Shown here in pieces: positions 1 to 7,663 of a stretch of 15,197 nt of DNA (positions are counted from its first letter, which is position 1; every line of letters begins with the position of its first letter). Where the stretch lies: NCBI RefSeq assembly GCF_937858865.1, contig NZ_CALLYO010000393.1:1-15197 (forward strand), written 5' to 3'. This DNA comes from an uncultured Amaricoccus sp. GTDB taxonomy: Bacteria > Pseudomonadota > Alphaproteobacteria > Rhodobacterales > Rhodobacteraceae. The translations under genes were made by a program, and so were the position numbers. The notes beneath the pieces are model-generated. The model saw only the letters and a program-made list of their open reading frames with translations, had not been told where the DNA came from and made no database searches.

Positions 1-405
1 GGGACCGACATCGACCCCGCCGCCCTCGCCGTCGCGGCGGAGAACGCCGCAAGGCTCGGGCTGGCCGAGCAGGCGGAGTTCCGCCGCCTCGACTGGACGG
101 AGGGCCTCGCCGGCCGCTTCGACCTCGTCGTCTCCAACCCGCCCTACATCCCCGCCGCCGAGGTGGAGACGCTCGCGCCCGACGTGCGCGACTGGGAGCC
201 GCGGCACGCGCTCACCGCCGGACCGACCGGCCTCGAGGCCTACCGGCGCATCGCAGCCGGCCTCGGCGCGGTGCTGGCGCCGGGCGGGCGGGCGCTCCTC
301 GAGGTGGGCGCCGGGCAGGGCGCGGCCGTCGCCGCGCTCTTCCCGGGTGCCGTCGTCCACCCCGATCTGGACGGCCGCGACCGGGTCGTGGCGATATGCG
401 GCTAA
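1..405 (+). CDS. prmC: Release factor glutamine methyltransferase PrmC, C-terminal part (5' end outside window)
   Basis: The first 134 visible codons are read in frame from base 1 and end at TAA 403-405. PrmC methylates the glutamine of the GGQ motif in peptide chain release factors, using S-adenosylmethionine, in the cytoplasm. The catalytic NPPY motif is seen at visible residues 46-49, within VVSNPPYIP. The acidic end of the SAM-binding strand is visible at the very start (DIDPAAL). The following block, EPRHALTAGPTGLEAYRRI, is the typical PrmC stretch after NPPY. The C-terminus ends VVAICG. The N-terminal helical domain and the first SAM motif lie upstream of the window. In alphaproteobacteria the gene usually follows prfA, which would be expected just outside. 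Identification is firm; only the start is missing. Confidence 0.93.
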   Translation, partial: GTDIDPAALAVAAENAARLGLAEQAEFRRLDWTEGLAGRFDLVVSNPPYIPAAEVETLAPDVRDWEPRHALTAGPTGLEAYRRIAAGLGAVLAPGGRALLEVGAGQGAAVAALFPGAVVHPDLDGRDRVVAICG

Positions 406-420
406 TTGCTGCGGGTTTTT
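398..420 (+). terminator. Weak candidate terminator at the end of prmC
   Basis: A 5-bp stem (GCGGC 398-402, GCTGC 408-412, one G-T pair) with a 5-base loop spans the prmC stop codon. It is followed by GGG and five T at 416-420. The shape fits a Rho-independent terminator but the stem is short, so some read-through into the DUF4167 gene is likely. Confidence 0.35.
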
Positions 421-423
421 CGC

Positions 424-451
424 TTGTCAGCGCCGCGCGAATGCTTATATC
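424..451 (+). promoter_or_regulatory. Possible sigma-70 type promoter for the DUF4167 gene
   Basis: TTGTCA (424-429) is followed after 16 bases by TATATC (446-451), in a locally AT-richer patch of an otherwise GC-rich region. The gap 406-603 between prmC and the DUF4167 start contains no gene that I can support, so a promoter here is reasonable. The -10 match is partial, hence low confidence. Confidence 0.35.
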
Positions 452-603
452 CTTTTATTGATCCCGCCACGATGTCCCAATTCCATCCGTGTGACGCCGG
501 CGGGATCCGATACGTGCACTGACACACCCGGGGCGACGGACGGCTGCCGATGCGGCGGCGTGAAGCGCGTCCCCACAGCCACAATGGCGGAACTTCGCAC
601 CAT

Positions 604-1383
604 ATGAGACCATCGAACAAGCAGCGTTCCCGGAACAAGCCGGGCGGCAACGGCGGCCAGCACCAGCAGCGGCGCCCCAGCATGGGCAACATCATCAACC
701 GCGTCTTCGAGAGCGCGGGGCCCGACGGCAAGGTGCGCGGCACGCCGCAGCAGATCATCGACAAGTACCAGCTGCTCGCCCGCGACGCCCAGCTCGCCGG
801 CGACCGGGTGGCGGCGGAGAACTATCTCCAGCATGCCGAGCACTACAGCCGCCTGCTCGGCGACGCCCAGCGCCAGCAGCAGGAGGCCCGCTTCAACCAG
901 GAGCGCGAGGAGAGCCAGCGCGCCGAGGAAGGCCAGCGCGAGGAGAACCGGCCGCAGCGCTTCGACGAGGGCTTCGAGCCGCAGCGCCGGCAGCCGGCGA
1001 TGGCCCAGTCCGACGCCTCCGGGCTCGCGATGATCGAGCCCGACGATTCCTTCGACCTCGCCGGCCCGATCGAGACCCCCGAGGGGCGCCGGTCCGCGCC
1101 GCTCGAGCCCGTCCCCGCGGCGCCCCATTCAAGGTCGGAGCCGAGACCCGAGTCGAGATCCGAGTCGCGGCCCGCGCCGAGGCCCCAGCCGAGGCCCGAG
1201 CCCGAGCTCCGGCCCGAGCCGCACGCCAACGGCACCAGCGCCGCCGAGGCCCCAGCCGTCGCCGTGGGCGAGGAGCGGGTGGAGCTCGCCGAGCCGCAGG
1301 CGCAGCCCGCCAAGCGGCCGCGCCAACGCCGGCGCTCGAAGCCGGCCGAGGCGCCGGTCGAGGCGGCCCCGCAGGCCGACTGA
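604..1383 (+). CDS. DUF4167 domain-containing protein
   Basis: A 259-residue protein of the alphaproteobacterial DUF4167 family, whose exact function is not established. The conserved core lies at about residues 28-86 (NIINRVFESAGPDGKVRG, then AENYLQHAEHYSRLL) after a basic, Gly/Gln/Asn-rich N-terminus typical of the family. Residues 88-116 are a charged, Gln/Glu/Arg-rich segment likely to be helical or coiled. Residues 177-206 are an Arg-Pro-Glu low-complexity repeat, and the C-terminus has another basic patch (RPRQRRRSK). The basic ends suggest nucleic-acid or ribosome contact, but that is inference. I chose ATG 604 over in-frame ATG 550 because family members begin shortly before the basic segment; the 18 extra residues look unrelated. 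The gene stops 3 bases before the converging rsmA stop. No membrane or signal segment is seen. Confidence 0.85.
   Translation: MRPSNKQRSRNKPGGNGGQHQQRRPSMGNIINRVFESAGPDGKVRGTPQQIIDKYQLLARDAQLAGDRVAAENYLQHAEHYSRLLGDAQRQQQEARFNQEREESQRAEEGQREENRPQRFDEGFEPQRRQPAMAQSDASGLAMIEPDDSFDLAGPIETPEGRRSAPLEPVPAAPHSRSEPRPESRSESRPAPRPQPRPEPELRPEPHANGTSAAEAPAVAVGEERVELAEPQAQPAKRPRQRRRSKPAEAPVEAAPQAD
1132..1221 (+). repeat. Arg-Pro-Glu/Ser coding repeat inside the DUF4167 gene
   Basis: About 90 bases made of imperfect units built from CCGAG and CGAGTC, encoding residues 177-206 as alternating RSEPRPES and RPAPRPQPRPEP motifs. This is low-complexity sequence that probably varies in copy number between strains. 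It stays in frame. Confidence 0.6.
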
Positions 1384-1386
1384 GCC

Positions 1387-2226
1387 TCAGCGGGCGTCGA
1401 CCAGCCGGGCGAGCCGGCAGAAGGCCTCGAGCGGGACCTGCTCCGCGCGCTCGGTCGGCGCGATTCCGGCCTCCGCCAGAAGCGCCGGCAGGTCCGGGCC
1501 GAGCGGCTTCAGGCTCGCGCGCAGCATCTTGCGCCGCTGGCCGAAGGCGAGCGCCACCACGCGCGACAGCGTCGCCGCGTTCGCGGGGAAACGCGGCGCC
1601 TCCAGCCGCTCCAGATGCACCACCGCGCTCGCCACCTTCGGCGGCGGCGTGAAGGCCCGGGCCGGCAGCTCGAAGGCGATCTTCGGCTCGGTCCGCCACT
1701 GCGCGAGGATCGAGAGCCGTCCGTAGGCCTTGCTGCCCGGCGCCGCCACGATCCGCTCGGCCACCTCCTTCTGGAACATGAGGGTGAGGCTCTGCCAGAA
1801 GGGCGGCCAGTCGGGCGGGGTCAGCCAGCGCACCAGCAGTTCGGTGCCGACGTTGTAGGGCAGGTTCGCCACCACCCGCACCGGCGGCGTGAGATGCGGC
1901 AGCGGATCGAGCGCCAGCGCGTCGCCCTCGAGCACGGTCAGCCGGCCCGGCCAGGCGGCGGCGATCTCGGCCAGCGCCGGCAGGCAGCGCCGGTCGCGCT
2001 CGACCGCGACGACATGCCGCGCCCCCTCGGCGAGCAGCGCGCGGGTCAGGCCGCCGGGACCGGGGCCGATCTCCAGCACGTCGCAGGCGGTCAGGTCGCC
2101 GGCGCGGCGGGCGATCCTGGCGGTGAGGTTGAGGTCGAGGAGAAAGTTCTGCCCGAGCGTCTTGCGCGCCGAGAGGCCATGCGCGGCGATGACCTCGCGA
2201 AGCGGCGGGAGGGGGTCCGGGCTCAC
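1387..2226 (-). CDS. rsmA: 16S rRNA (adenine1518-N6/adenine1519-N6)-dimethyltransferase RsmA (KsgA)
   Basis: This 279-residue enzyme dimethylates two adjacent adenines near the 3' end of 16S rRNA during late small-subunit assembly, using S-adenosylmethionine. Seen in order: GQNFLLD at 25-31, the SAM loop [10 protein letters not shown] at 52-61, the acidic VERD at about 75-78, the catalytic NLPYNV at 121-126, [12 protein letters not shown], and [10 protein letters not shown] near the C-terminal domain. Length is normal for the family. The start is GTG at 2226, giving [18 protein letters not shown]; it overlaps the surA stop by four bases (GTGA), which implies translational coupling. The same frame stays open far upstream through surA, but that stretch does not resemble RsmA. 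It is the last gene of the lptF-lptG-lptD-surA-rsmA operon. The usual neighbour pdxA is not between surA and rsmA. Confidence 0.96.
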   Translation of the reverse strand: MSPDPLPPLREVIAAHGLSARKTLGQNFLLDLNLTARIARRAGDLTACDVLEIGPGPGGLTRALLAEGARHVVAVERDRRCLPALAEIAAAWPGRLTVLEGDALALDPLPHLTPPVRVVANLPYNVGTELLVRWLTPPDWPPFWQSLTLMFQKEVAERIVAAPGSKAYGRLSILAQWRTEPKIAFELPARAFTPPPKVASAVVHLERLEAPRFPANAATLSRVVALAFGQRRKMLRASLKPLGPDLPALLAEAGIAPTERAEQVPLEAFCRLARLVDAR

Positions 2227-3149
2227 CGCTCGACGATGATGGCGTCGCCGAGCAGCTCCTGCAGATAGCCCTGGCCGAAGCTCAGGATCCGCTCGCTGAA
2301 CAGCCGCTGGCGCAGCTGCTCGCGCACCTCGGGATCGTTCGCGTCGATCGGCTGCGGCGGCACCTGCCTGATCGAGACGAGCTTGATGATCGCGACCCCG
2401 CCGGAGATCGGGATCGGCCGGGTGACCTGGCCCGGGCGCAGCAGCAGCACCTCCGAGCGGAAGGCCGGCGGCAGGTTGGTCGCGGCCACCGGTTCGAGCA
2501 GGCCGCCGTTCTCGGCCGAGGCGCTGCGGCTGTATTCGGCGGCGAGCGCGGCGAAGCTCGCGCCGCCCGCGAGCTGGCGGTAGAGCCGCTCGGCCAGCGC
2601 GTCGGTCTCGGGCGGGCCGAGCTCGGCGTAGGGAAGGGCGATTTCGGCCAGCGTCAGCACCTCCTGCGGCGTCCGCGAGGCGATCTCGAGTGCGGCGTCG
2701 AGGTCGGCCTCGGTCGGGCTCGCCCGGGCGCGGAAGCGCGTGCCGATCACGTCGCGCCAGAGCAGTCCCGACTCGACGAAGTCGTCCATGGTCTGCTGGT
2801 CGATGCCGCGCGCGTCGAGCGCGAGCTGCACGTCGTCCATGGTCAGCCCGCGGCCGGCGGCAAACTCCTCGATGCCGGCCTCGATCGCCCCCTCGGGCAG
2901 TTCGATCTGCATCTCCTCGGCCGCCTGCAGCTTCACCCGGTCCTCGGTCAGCTGCTGGACGGCGAGCTTGCGCAGGTCGCCGTTCGCCCCGAGCGCCTCG
3001 AGCAGCCTCATCCGCTGGTCGATGTCGTAGTTGGTGATCACCCCGTTGTTGACCATGATCGCCGGCGCGAAGGGGTTCTGCGCCAGGGCGGGGCCCGCCC
3101 CGGGGCCCGCCAGGGCAAGCGTCGCGACGACCAGCAGCAACCTCAGCAT
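2223..3149 (-). CDS. surA: Periplasmic chaperone / peptidyl-prolyl isomerase SurA
   Basis: A 308-residue protein of the SurA family, which escorts outer-membrane beta-barrel proteins across the periplasm. A signal peptide is clear: a hydrophobic stretch at 2-20 followed by ALA-Q, with likely cleavage after residue 23. The SurA N-terminal chaperone domain follows (ILE/VAL-rich start [20 protein letters not shown] at 31-50, as in the family) through about residue 155. One parvulin-type domain lies at about 165-262 (LAEIALPY, then [20 protein letters not shown] and PGQVTRPI). Having one parvulin domain instead of the two in E. coli SurA is common in alphaproteobacteria. ATG 3149 is preceded by a GGGAG ribosome site. 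Its position right after lptD fits a role in LptD assembly. The stop overlaps the rsmA start. Confidence 0.92.
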   Translation of the reverse strand: MLRLLLVVATLALAGPGAGPALAQNPFAPAIMVNNGVITNYDIDQRMRLLEALGANGDLRKLAVQQLTEDRVKLQAAEEMQIELPEGAIEAGIEEFAAGRGLTMDDVQLALDARGIDQQTMDDFVESGLLWRDVIGTRFRARASPTEADLDAALEIASRTPQEVLTLAEIALPYAELGPPETDALAERLYRQLAGGASFAALAAEYSRSASAENGGLLEPVAATNLPPAFRSEVLLLRPGQVTRPIPISGGVAIIKLVSIRQVPPQPIDANDPEVREQLRQRLFSERILSFGQGYLQELLGDAIIVER

Positions 3150-3181
3150 CCCAACTCCCTCTCGGCCATCGACAGCGCGCC

Positions 3182-5338
3182 TCAGGTTCCGCGCATGCAG
3201 ACGCGCGCCGGCCAGTCTTCCTGCCCCTTCTCGCCGATGCCGGCCAGCCGGAGGCTGAAGCCGATCGAGGTCGAGGGCGGCACGTTATCCGATGAGGTGT
3301 AGCGGCGCGAGACGGAAAGGTCGAACTCGGCGCACTCGTTGCCATAGGTGATCCCCGCCCCGGCGCGCAGGTTGGAGTGGGAGGCGACGTCGTAGCGCCA
3401 GAGGCCGCGCAGCTCCCAGTTCGGGCGGACGCGGTAGCGGGCGTCGAGCGAGATCTCGCTCGTCTCGGGTTGCGGGCCGAACTCGGGGTCGCTGTCGTTC
3501 TCGGCCAGGTAGACGTAGGCCGCGCGCAGCGCGCCGAACTCGCCGTCGTAGGCGAGCGCGAACTCGTTGCGGCGGAAGCCGAGGCCGGTGTCGAAGAGCG
3601 CGCGGTTGATCGCGGTCAGCCCCCAGGCGAAGTCGACCGAGACGGCGGCCACATAGTCCGACCAGCGGCCGTCGAGGCCGGTGCCGGCGGCGAACTCGTC
3701 GACCGGATCGGCGCGCAGGACGCGCCCGAGGGTGAAGCCGGCCGACCAGCCGGCCGGATCCTGCCGGGTGTAGCTGATGCCGAGGTTGGCGCGGAGCCCG
3801 GTCTCCAGCCGGTCGAGCCCGGGGAAGCGGCTGAGGCCGAAGAGGTTCGTCTCGTCGAACTCGGGCAGGCGCGAATCCTCGTTCGGGATCTCGTCCTGGT
3901 CCTGCAGGGCGCGCGAATAGGCGACCTGCACGATCGGCTCGATGACGTGGGCGGCCGCGCCGGTCTGGCGCATCCAGGGCCAGCGCAGCTCGGCCGCGAC
4001 GAGCGGTGCCGCCTGCAGCTCGAGCCCGTCGCCGATGCCGGGGTTGTCCCAGATCTGGTAGGCGTTGACCATCGCCTCGGCGATGCCCGAGGCGCGGATG
4101 CCGTGCGGCAGGCTCAGGTCGCGCTGCCAGTCGATCTCGCCGCCGGCGCGGAAGCTGTTGCCGCCCGCTTCGCGCAGCACGCCGAGCGAATTGAGCGACA
4201 GGCCGAGCCGTCCCGTCTCGCCCGGATAGCCGCGCAGCCGCCGGTAGGAGAAGCGCGGCAGCACGAAGGGCACGACCGCGGCATCGTCCACGTCGGCCAG
4301 GCTCTGGAAGGCGACGGTGCCGAGCTCGACATATTCCTCCGCCCGGCTGCGGCGGATGCGGGCGAAGCTGGTGAGCAGGTCGGTGTCGGAATAGTCGAAC
4401 TGGGTGAGGAAGCTGTCGTCGGAGGCCGCCGCGAGGTCGAAGTCGGCGACGAAGTCGCGCGGCAGCGCGAAGTCGCCGGTGGTGTGGAAGGCGCCGCGCC
4501 CGAAGCCGCCGCCGTCCTCGAGCCCGTCGTCGATGGCGACGACGCCCCAGAAGTCGAAGCCGCCGCCGGCGAAGCGCTGCCGGTACTCCCCCTCGATCAG
4601 CGCCGCGCCGCCGGTGGTGACGAAGGGCGTCAGCGTCGCGTCGGCCGAGGAGCCGAGCACGTAGTAATAGGGCGTCTTGATGCCGAAGCCGTAGATGTCG
4701 GACTGCAGGAAGCGCGGCTCGAGGAAGCCCGAGGCCCGCTCCACTCCCGGCGCCGGGATCGAGAGCCGCGGCAGGAAGCCGACCGGCACCCCGAAGAGCT
4801 CGAGCCGGGCGTTCTCGAGGTAGATCCGCCGCTCGAGCTCGTCCTGGGTGATGCGCGAGGCGCGCAACGCCCAGGTCGGCGTCGGGTTCTCGGCGCAGAC
4901 GGTGCAGGAGCTGGCGATCGTGCTGTAGAGCGTGTCATAGCGCCCGCCGGTGCGGCGGACCTCGGCGGCGGCCATCTGCATCTTGCCGGCGATGAGCAGC
5001 CGCGCGCTGGTGATGAGCCCCTCCTCGAGGTCGGGGGTGAGCGTCGCGCTCTCGGCCATCAGCACGCCCCCCGCCGGGTCGGTGAGGAGCAGCCCCCCCT
5101 CGGCGCGGACCTCGTTGCGCCCCTCGTCGTAGACGATCCGCTCCGCACGCAGCACCCGGCCCTGATAGAGCACCTCGACGTTGCCCGCCGCCGTCAGGAT
5201 GCGCGACTCGCGGTCGTAGCTCACCTGGTCGGCGATCAGCCCGACCGGCGCCTCCTGCGCCCGCTGCGGGCCGGCGGGCAGGGCGACGCCGGCTGCGGCC
5301 AGCAGGAGCGCCGCGAGCGCCTTCCGCCCGCCCGCCAT
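3182..5338 (-). CDS. lptD: LPS-assembly protein LptD
   Basis: A 718-residue outer-membrane beta-barrel that, with the lipoprotein LptE, inserts lipopolysaccharide in the outer leaflet. Residues 1-28 form a signal peptide (hydrophobic core [13 protein letters not shown], likely cleavage after an Ala-rich QRAQ). An OstA/LptA-like periplasmic jellyroll follows at about 32-130 ([20 protein letters not shown], then [18 protein letters not shown]). The rest is a beta-rich C-terminal barrel. Four cysteines are visible, C145, C148, C669 and C714. They split into an N-terminal pair (SSCTVC) and two near the C-terminus, which fits the interdomain disulfides that control LptD maturation in E. coli, although the spacing differs. 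The ATG overlaps the lptG stop by one base (TGATG), and surA starts 32 bases after its stop. Length is in the alphaproteobacterial range. Confidence 0.95.
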   Translation of the reverse strand: MAGGRKALAALLLAAAGVALPAGPQRAQEAPVGLIADQVSYDRESRILTAAGNVEVLYQGRVLRAERIVYDEGRNEVRAEGGLLLTDPAGGVLMAESATLTPDLEEGLITSARLLIAGKMQMAAAEVRRTGGRYDTLYSTIASSCTVCAENPTPTWALRASRITQDELERRIYLENARLELFGVPVGFLPRLSIPAPGVERASGFLEPRFLQSDIYGFGIKTPYYYVLGSSADATLTPFVTTGGAALIEGEYRQRFAGGGFDFWGVVAIDDGLEDGGGFGRGAFHTTGDFALPRDFVADFDLAAASDDSFLTQFDYSDTDLLTSFARIRRSRAEEYVELGTVAFQSLADVDDAAVVPFVLPRFSYRRLRGYPGETGRLGLSLNSLGVLREAGGNSFRAGGEIDWQRDLSLPHGIRASGIAEAMVNAYQIWDNPGIGDGLELQAAPLVAAELRWPWMRQTGAAAHVIEPIVQVAYSRALQDQDEIPNEDSRLPEFDETNLFGLSRFPGLDRLETGLRANLGISYTRQDPAGWSAGFTLGRVLRADPVDEFAAGTGLDGRWSDYVAAVSVDFAWGLTAINRALFDTGLGFRRNEFALAYDGEFGALRAAYVYLAENDSDPEFGPQPETSEISLDARYRVRPNWELRGLWRYDVASHSNLRAGAGITYGNECAEFDLSVSRRYTSSDNVPPSTSIGFSLRLAGIGEKGQEDWPARVCMRGT

Positions 5339-6435
5339 CAGCCGTCCTCCAGATGCAGGAGCAGGCCGACCGCGAGCAGGATCGCCGCCACCGGCGGCGT
5401 CCAGGCCGCGACCATCAGCGGGATCTGCCCGCGCCCGCCGAGCGACTCGGCGAAGTCCTTGAGGAAGTAGAGCGCGAAGCCGGCGAGCACGGCGAGCAGG
5501 ATCATCACCCCGGTCTGCCCGAAGCGGGTGGGGCGGAGCGCGAAGGCCGCCCCGATCAGCACCATGGCGGCGAAGAGCGCCGGCTTGGCCAGCTCGCTCT
5601 GCAGGAAGAGCCGGTGGCGCAGCCCCGAAAAACCCGATTCCTCCATCTGTGAGATGAAGCGGCCGAGGTCCCAGAAGCCCACCGTCTCCGGCGGCGCGAA
5701 GCTCTCGAGGATCTCCTCGCTCGTCAGCGTCGTCGGCAGGTAGAGATCGCCGCCCGAGGCCGGCGTGCGGTTGAAGCTGCCGTCAGGGTCGAGCCGCCAC
5801 TCGTAGGCCTCGGAGAGGTTCCAGGCCCCCGGCGTCAGCTTCGCCTCCGGCGCCTGGATGCGGGCGTTGAGCGTGCCGGCGTCGTCGAACCGGTGCATGG
5901 TGACGCCGGTCAGCACCGTTCCGTCGGCATTGGTCCGCATCGCCTGGATCACCGTCTGCCCGCCGGGATCGCCCTGCCGCAGCCAGACTCCCTCCTTGGA
6001 GAAGGAGAGCAGGCTGTCGCCGTCGCGGCCGAAGTCGTCGACCAGCGCCTGCCCGCGCTTGATCGAGGCGGCGACGAAGGGATTGACCGCCGCGACGAAG
6101 CCGACCCCGATCAGCAGCGCCGCGACCACCGGCACCGCGATGAGCCGCAGCGCCGAGATGCCGGCCGCCCGCATCACCACGAGCTCGCTGGTGCGGGCGA
6201 AGCGCAGGAAGGTGACGAGGCTCGCGAGCATCAGCACCAGCGGGAAGACCTGGTAGAGGATCTCCGGCGCCTGCAGCAGCGTCACGCGGATCACGTCGCC
6301 CGGGTTCGCGCCCGACTCGTCGTAGCGGCGCATGTTCTCGACCGCGGTAAAGAGGATGACGACGAGCGCGATCACCGCGAAGACGCCGAGCACGGCGCGC
6401 AGGAAGCTGCGCAGGATGTAGCGCCAGAGCGTCAC
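5338..6435 (-). CDS. lptG: LPS export ABC transporter permease LptG
   Basis: A 365-residue inner-membrane permease of the LptB2FG transporter, which extracts lipopolysaccharide from the inner membrane and passes it to LptC. Six membrane segments are apparent at about 11-31, 58-78, 98-118, 284-300, 309-326 and 341-360. Between segments 3 and 4 lies a periplasmic beta-jellyroll of about 160 residues. The family signature TSELVVMRAAGIS at 82-94, a cytoplasmic coupling region for LptB, is present. The start is GTG at 6435, overlapping the lptF stop as GTGA; the product begins MTLWRYILRSF, as is typical. The stop overlaps lptD. LptB and LptC are not encoded in this window and are expected elsewhere. 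Confidence 0.95.
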   Translation of the reverse strand: MTLWRYILRSFLRAVLGVFAVIALVVILFTAVENMRRYDESGANPGDVIRVTLLQAPEILYQVFPLVLMLASLVTFLRFARTSELVVMRAAGISALRLIAVPVVAALLIGVGFVAAVNPFVAASIKRGQALVDDFGRDGDSLLSFSKEGVWLRQGDPGGQTVIQAMRTNADGTVLTGVTMHRFDDAGTLNARIQAPEAKLTPGAWNLSEAYEWRLDPDGSFNRTPASGGDLYLPTTLTSEEILESFAPPETVGFWDLGRFISQMEESGFSGLRHRLFLQSELAKPALFAAMVLIGAAFALRPTRFGQTGVMILLAVLAGFALYFLKDFAESLGGRGQIPLMVAAWTPPVAAILLAVGLLLHLEDG

Positions 6436-7571
6436 GCCGCCGGCCCCGCCGCGGCGCCGCGCGCCATGCCCCGCGGCCGCCGCTCGCGGCTGAGCCGCAC
6501 CAGCAGCACGGCGAGATAGAGAAGGCCGAGCAGCGCCGGCAGGTACATGAGCGGCCAGAGCTCCGCCCGCTCCTGCACCCGCGTCCGGGCGGCGAACATC
6601 AGCACCTGCAGGAGCGTCGCGATGGCGATCGCCACCACCACCCGCTTGCCGAAGCCGCTGCGCCGGTAGCCCCCGGCCAGCAGCGTCACCAGCGCGATCA
6701 TCGGATAGATCGTGGCGAGGAGCGGCATGGTGAGCTTGTAGTGCCCTTCCGACACGAAGTCCGCCCGGTCGTAGCGGCCGGAGGCCAGCATCTCCGGCGT
6801 GGGCGAGAGCAGCGCGCGCACCGGATATTCCGACGGGCGCGGCACCCGCGCGCTCTCCTCGCGGATGAGGTCGGAGAGGTCGAAGACGAACTGGTCGAAG
6901 CTGACCGCGGTCAGCTGCTCGCCGCTCGCCCCGGCGGTCAGCGCCACCCCCTCCTGCATCACCAGCCGCGCCTCCATGTCCTCGCGCACGAGCAGCGCGC
7001 GGCGGGCGGAATAGGTGACCGCCCGCTCCGGGTCGCGCTGGTCATTGAGGAAGATGCCGGCCATCTCCCCCTCGCGGCTCGTGTCGGTGATGAAGAGCGT
7101 CAGGCCGGTCAGCGGGTGCAGGAACTGCCGCTCGACGATGAGCGCGTTGGCGAGGTCGGAGCGGATCTCGCGCGTGCGGTCGGCGAGGATCGCGCCGGAC
7201 CGCGGCACGAGGACGGTGAGCACGATCGCCATGGCGAGCCCGATCAGCAGCCCGAAGAGCGCGACCGACCGGAGCATCGCCGCCGGCCCGAGCCCCGCGC
7301 CCATCATCACGATGAGCTCGCTGTCGGTATAGAGCTTGTTGAGCGCGTAGAGCGCCGCGCCCATGCCCGCGAGCGGCAGCACGATGACGAAGACCTGCGG
7401 CAGCACGAGCAGCGAGAACTCGAGGAAGATGGTTGCGTTCTGGCCGCTCGCGATCACCGTGTCGATCAGGCGCACCGCCTGCGTCAGCCAGATGACGCCG
7501 GTGAAGATGAGAACGAAGAAGCCGAGCGCCGCCACCAGCTGCCGCAGGATGTAGCGATCCAGTTGCGTCAC
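6432..7571 (-). CDS. lptF: LPS export ABC transporter permease LptF
   Basis: The partner permease of LptG, 379 residues from the start chosen here. Three N-terminal membrane segments lie at about 11-31, 50-78 and 100-122, with the coupling signature YTDSELIVMMGAG at 81-93. A periplasmic domain with LTLFITDTSREGEMAGIFLNDQ-type strands follows, then three C-terminal segments and a basic, Ala/Gly-rich tail. The frame stays open up to 7676, but GTG 7571 is preferred. It gives the family start MTQLDRYILRQL, it has a GGAGG ribosome site five bases upstream, and the longer form would overlap the divergent pepA. It is the first gene of the five-gene operon. The divergent arrangement with pepA-holC is also the E. 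coli one, so it looks old. Confidence 0.95.
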   Translation of the reverse strand: MTQLDRYILRQLVAALGFFVLIFTGVIWLTQAVRLIDTVIASGQNATIFLEFSLLVLPQVFVIVLPLAGMGAALYALNKLYTDSELIVMMGAGLGPAAMLRSVALFGLLIGLAMAIVLTVLVPRSGAILADRTREIRSDLANALIVERQFLHPLTGLTLFITDTSREGEMAGIFLNDQRDPERAVTYSARRALLVREDMEARLVMQEGVALTAGASGEQLTAVSFDQFVFDLSDLIREESARVPRPSEYPVRALLSPTPEMLASGRYDRADFVSEGHYKLTMPLLATIYPMIALVTLLAGGYRRSGFGKRVVVAIAIATLLQVLMFAARTRVQERAELWPLMYLPALLGLLYLAVLLVRLSRERRPRGMARGAAAGPAA

Positions 7572-7663
7572 GCTCGCCTCCGCGCGGTCTGCCGCCGCTG
7601 TCTGGTCAAGGCCCGGCAAAGACGCTAGGCCTTGGCGTCTGGCCCAATCTAAGGGAGAGCCCC
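7572..7663. promoter_or_regulatory. Divergent promoter region between lptF and pepA
   Basis: These 92 bases separate the two divergent starts and must hold, or lie close to, promoters for both transcripts unless those begin inside the neighbouring genes. A TTGACC hexamer facing lptF is present at 7604-7609, but there is no good -10 hexamer 16-18 bases on. No clear promoter facing pepA was found. An AAGGGAGAG ribosome site for pepA is at 7651-7659. Confidence 0.4.
7577..7581 (-). promoter_or_regulatory. Ribosome binding site that fixes the lptF start
   Basis: GGAGG on the minus strand, five bases before GTG 7571. It supports this GTG over the longer open frame reaching into pepA. Confidence 0.75.

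Noticed and set aside
2227..3345. A possible N-terminal extension or fusion of RsmA
   Set aside because: The rsmA frame stays open far upstream, but the extension is out-of-frame surA/lptD sequence. RsmA similarity begins at GTG 2226, which forms a standard overlap with the surA stop.
3377..5470. A 697-codon open frame on the plus strand opposite lptD
   Set aside because: Its product is an Ala/Gly/Arg/Glu-rich string with no recognisable motif. Long antisense frames arise easily where third positions are nearly all G or C. lptD on the other strand has a signal peptide, domains and operon context.
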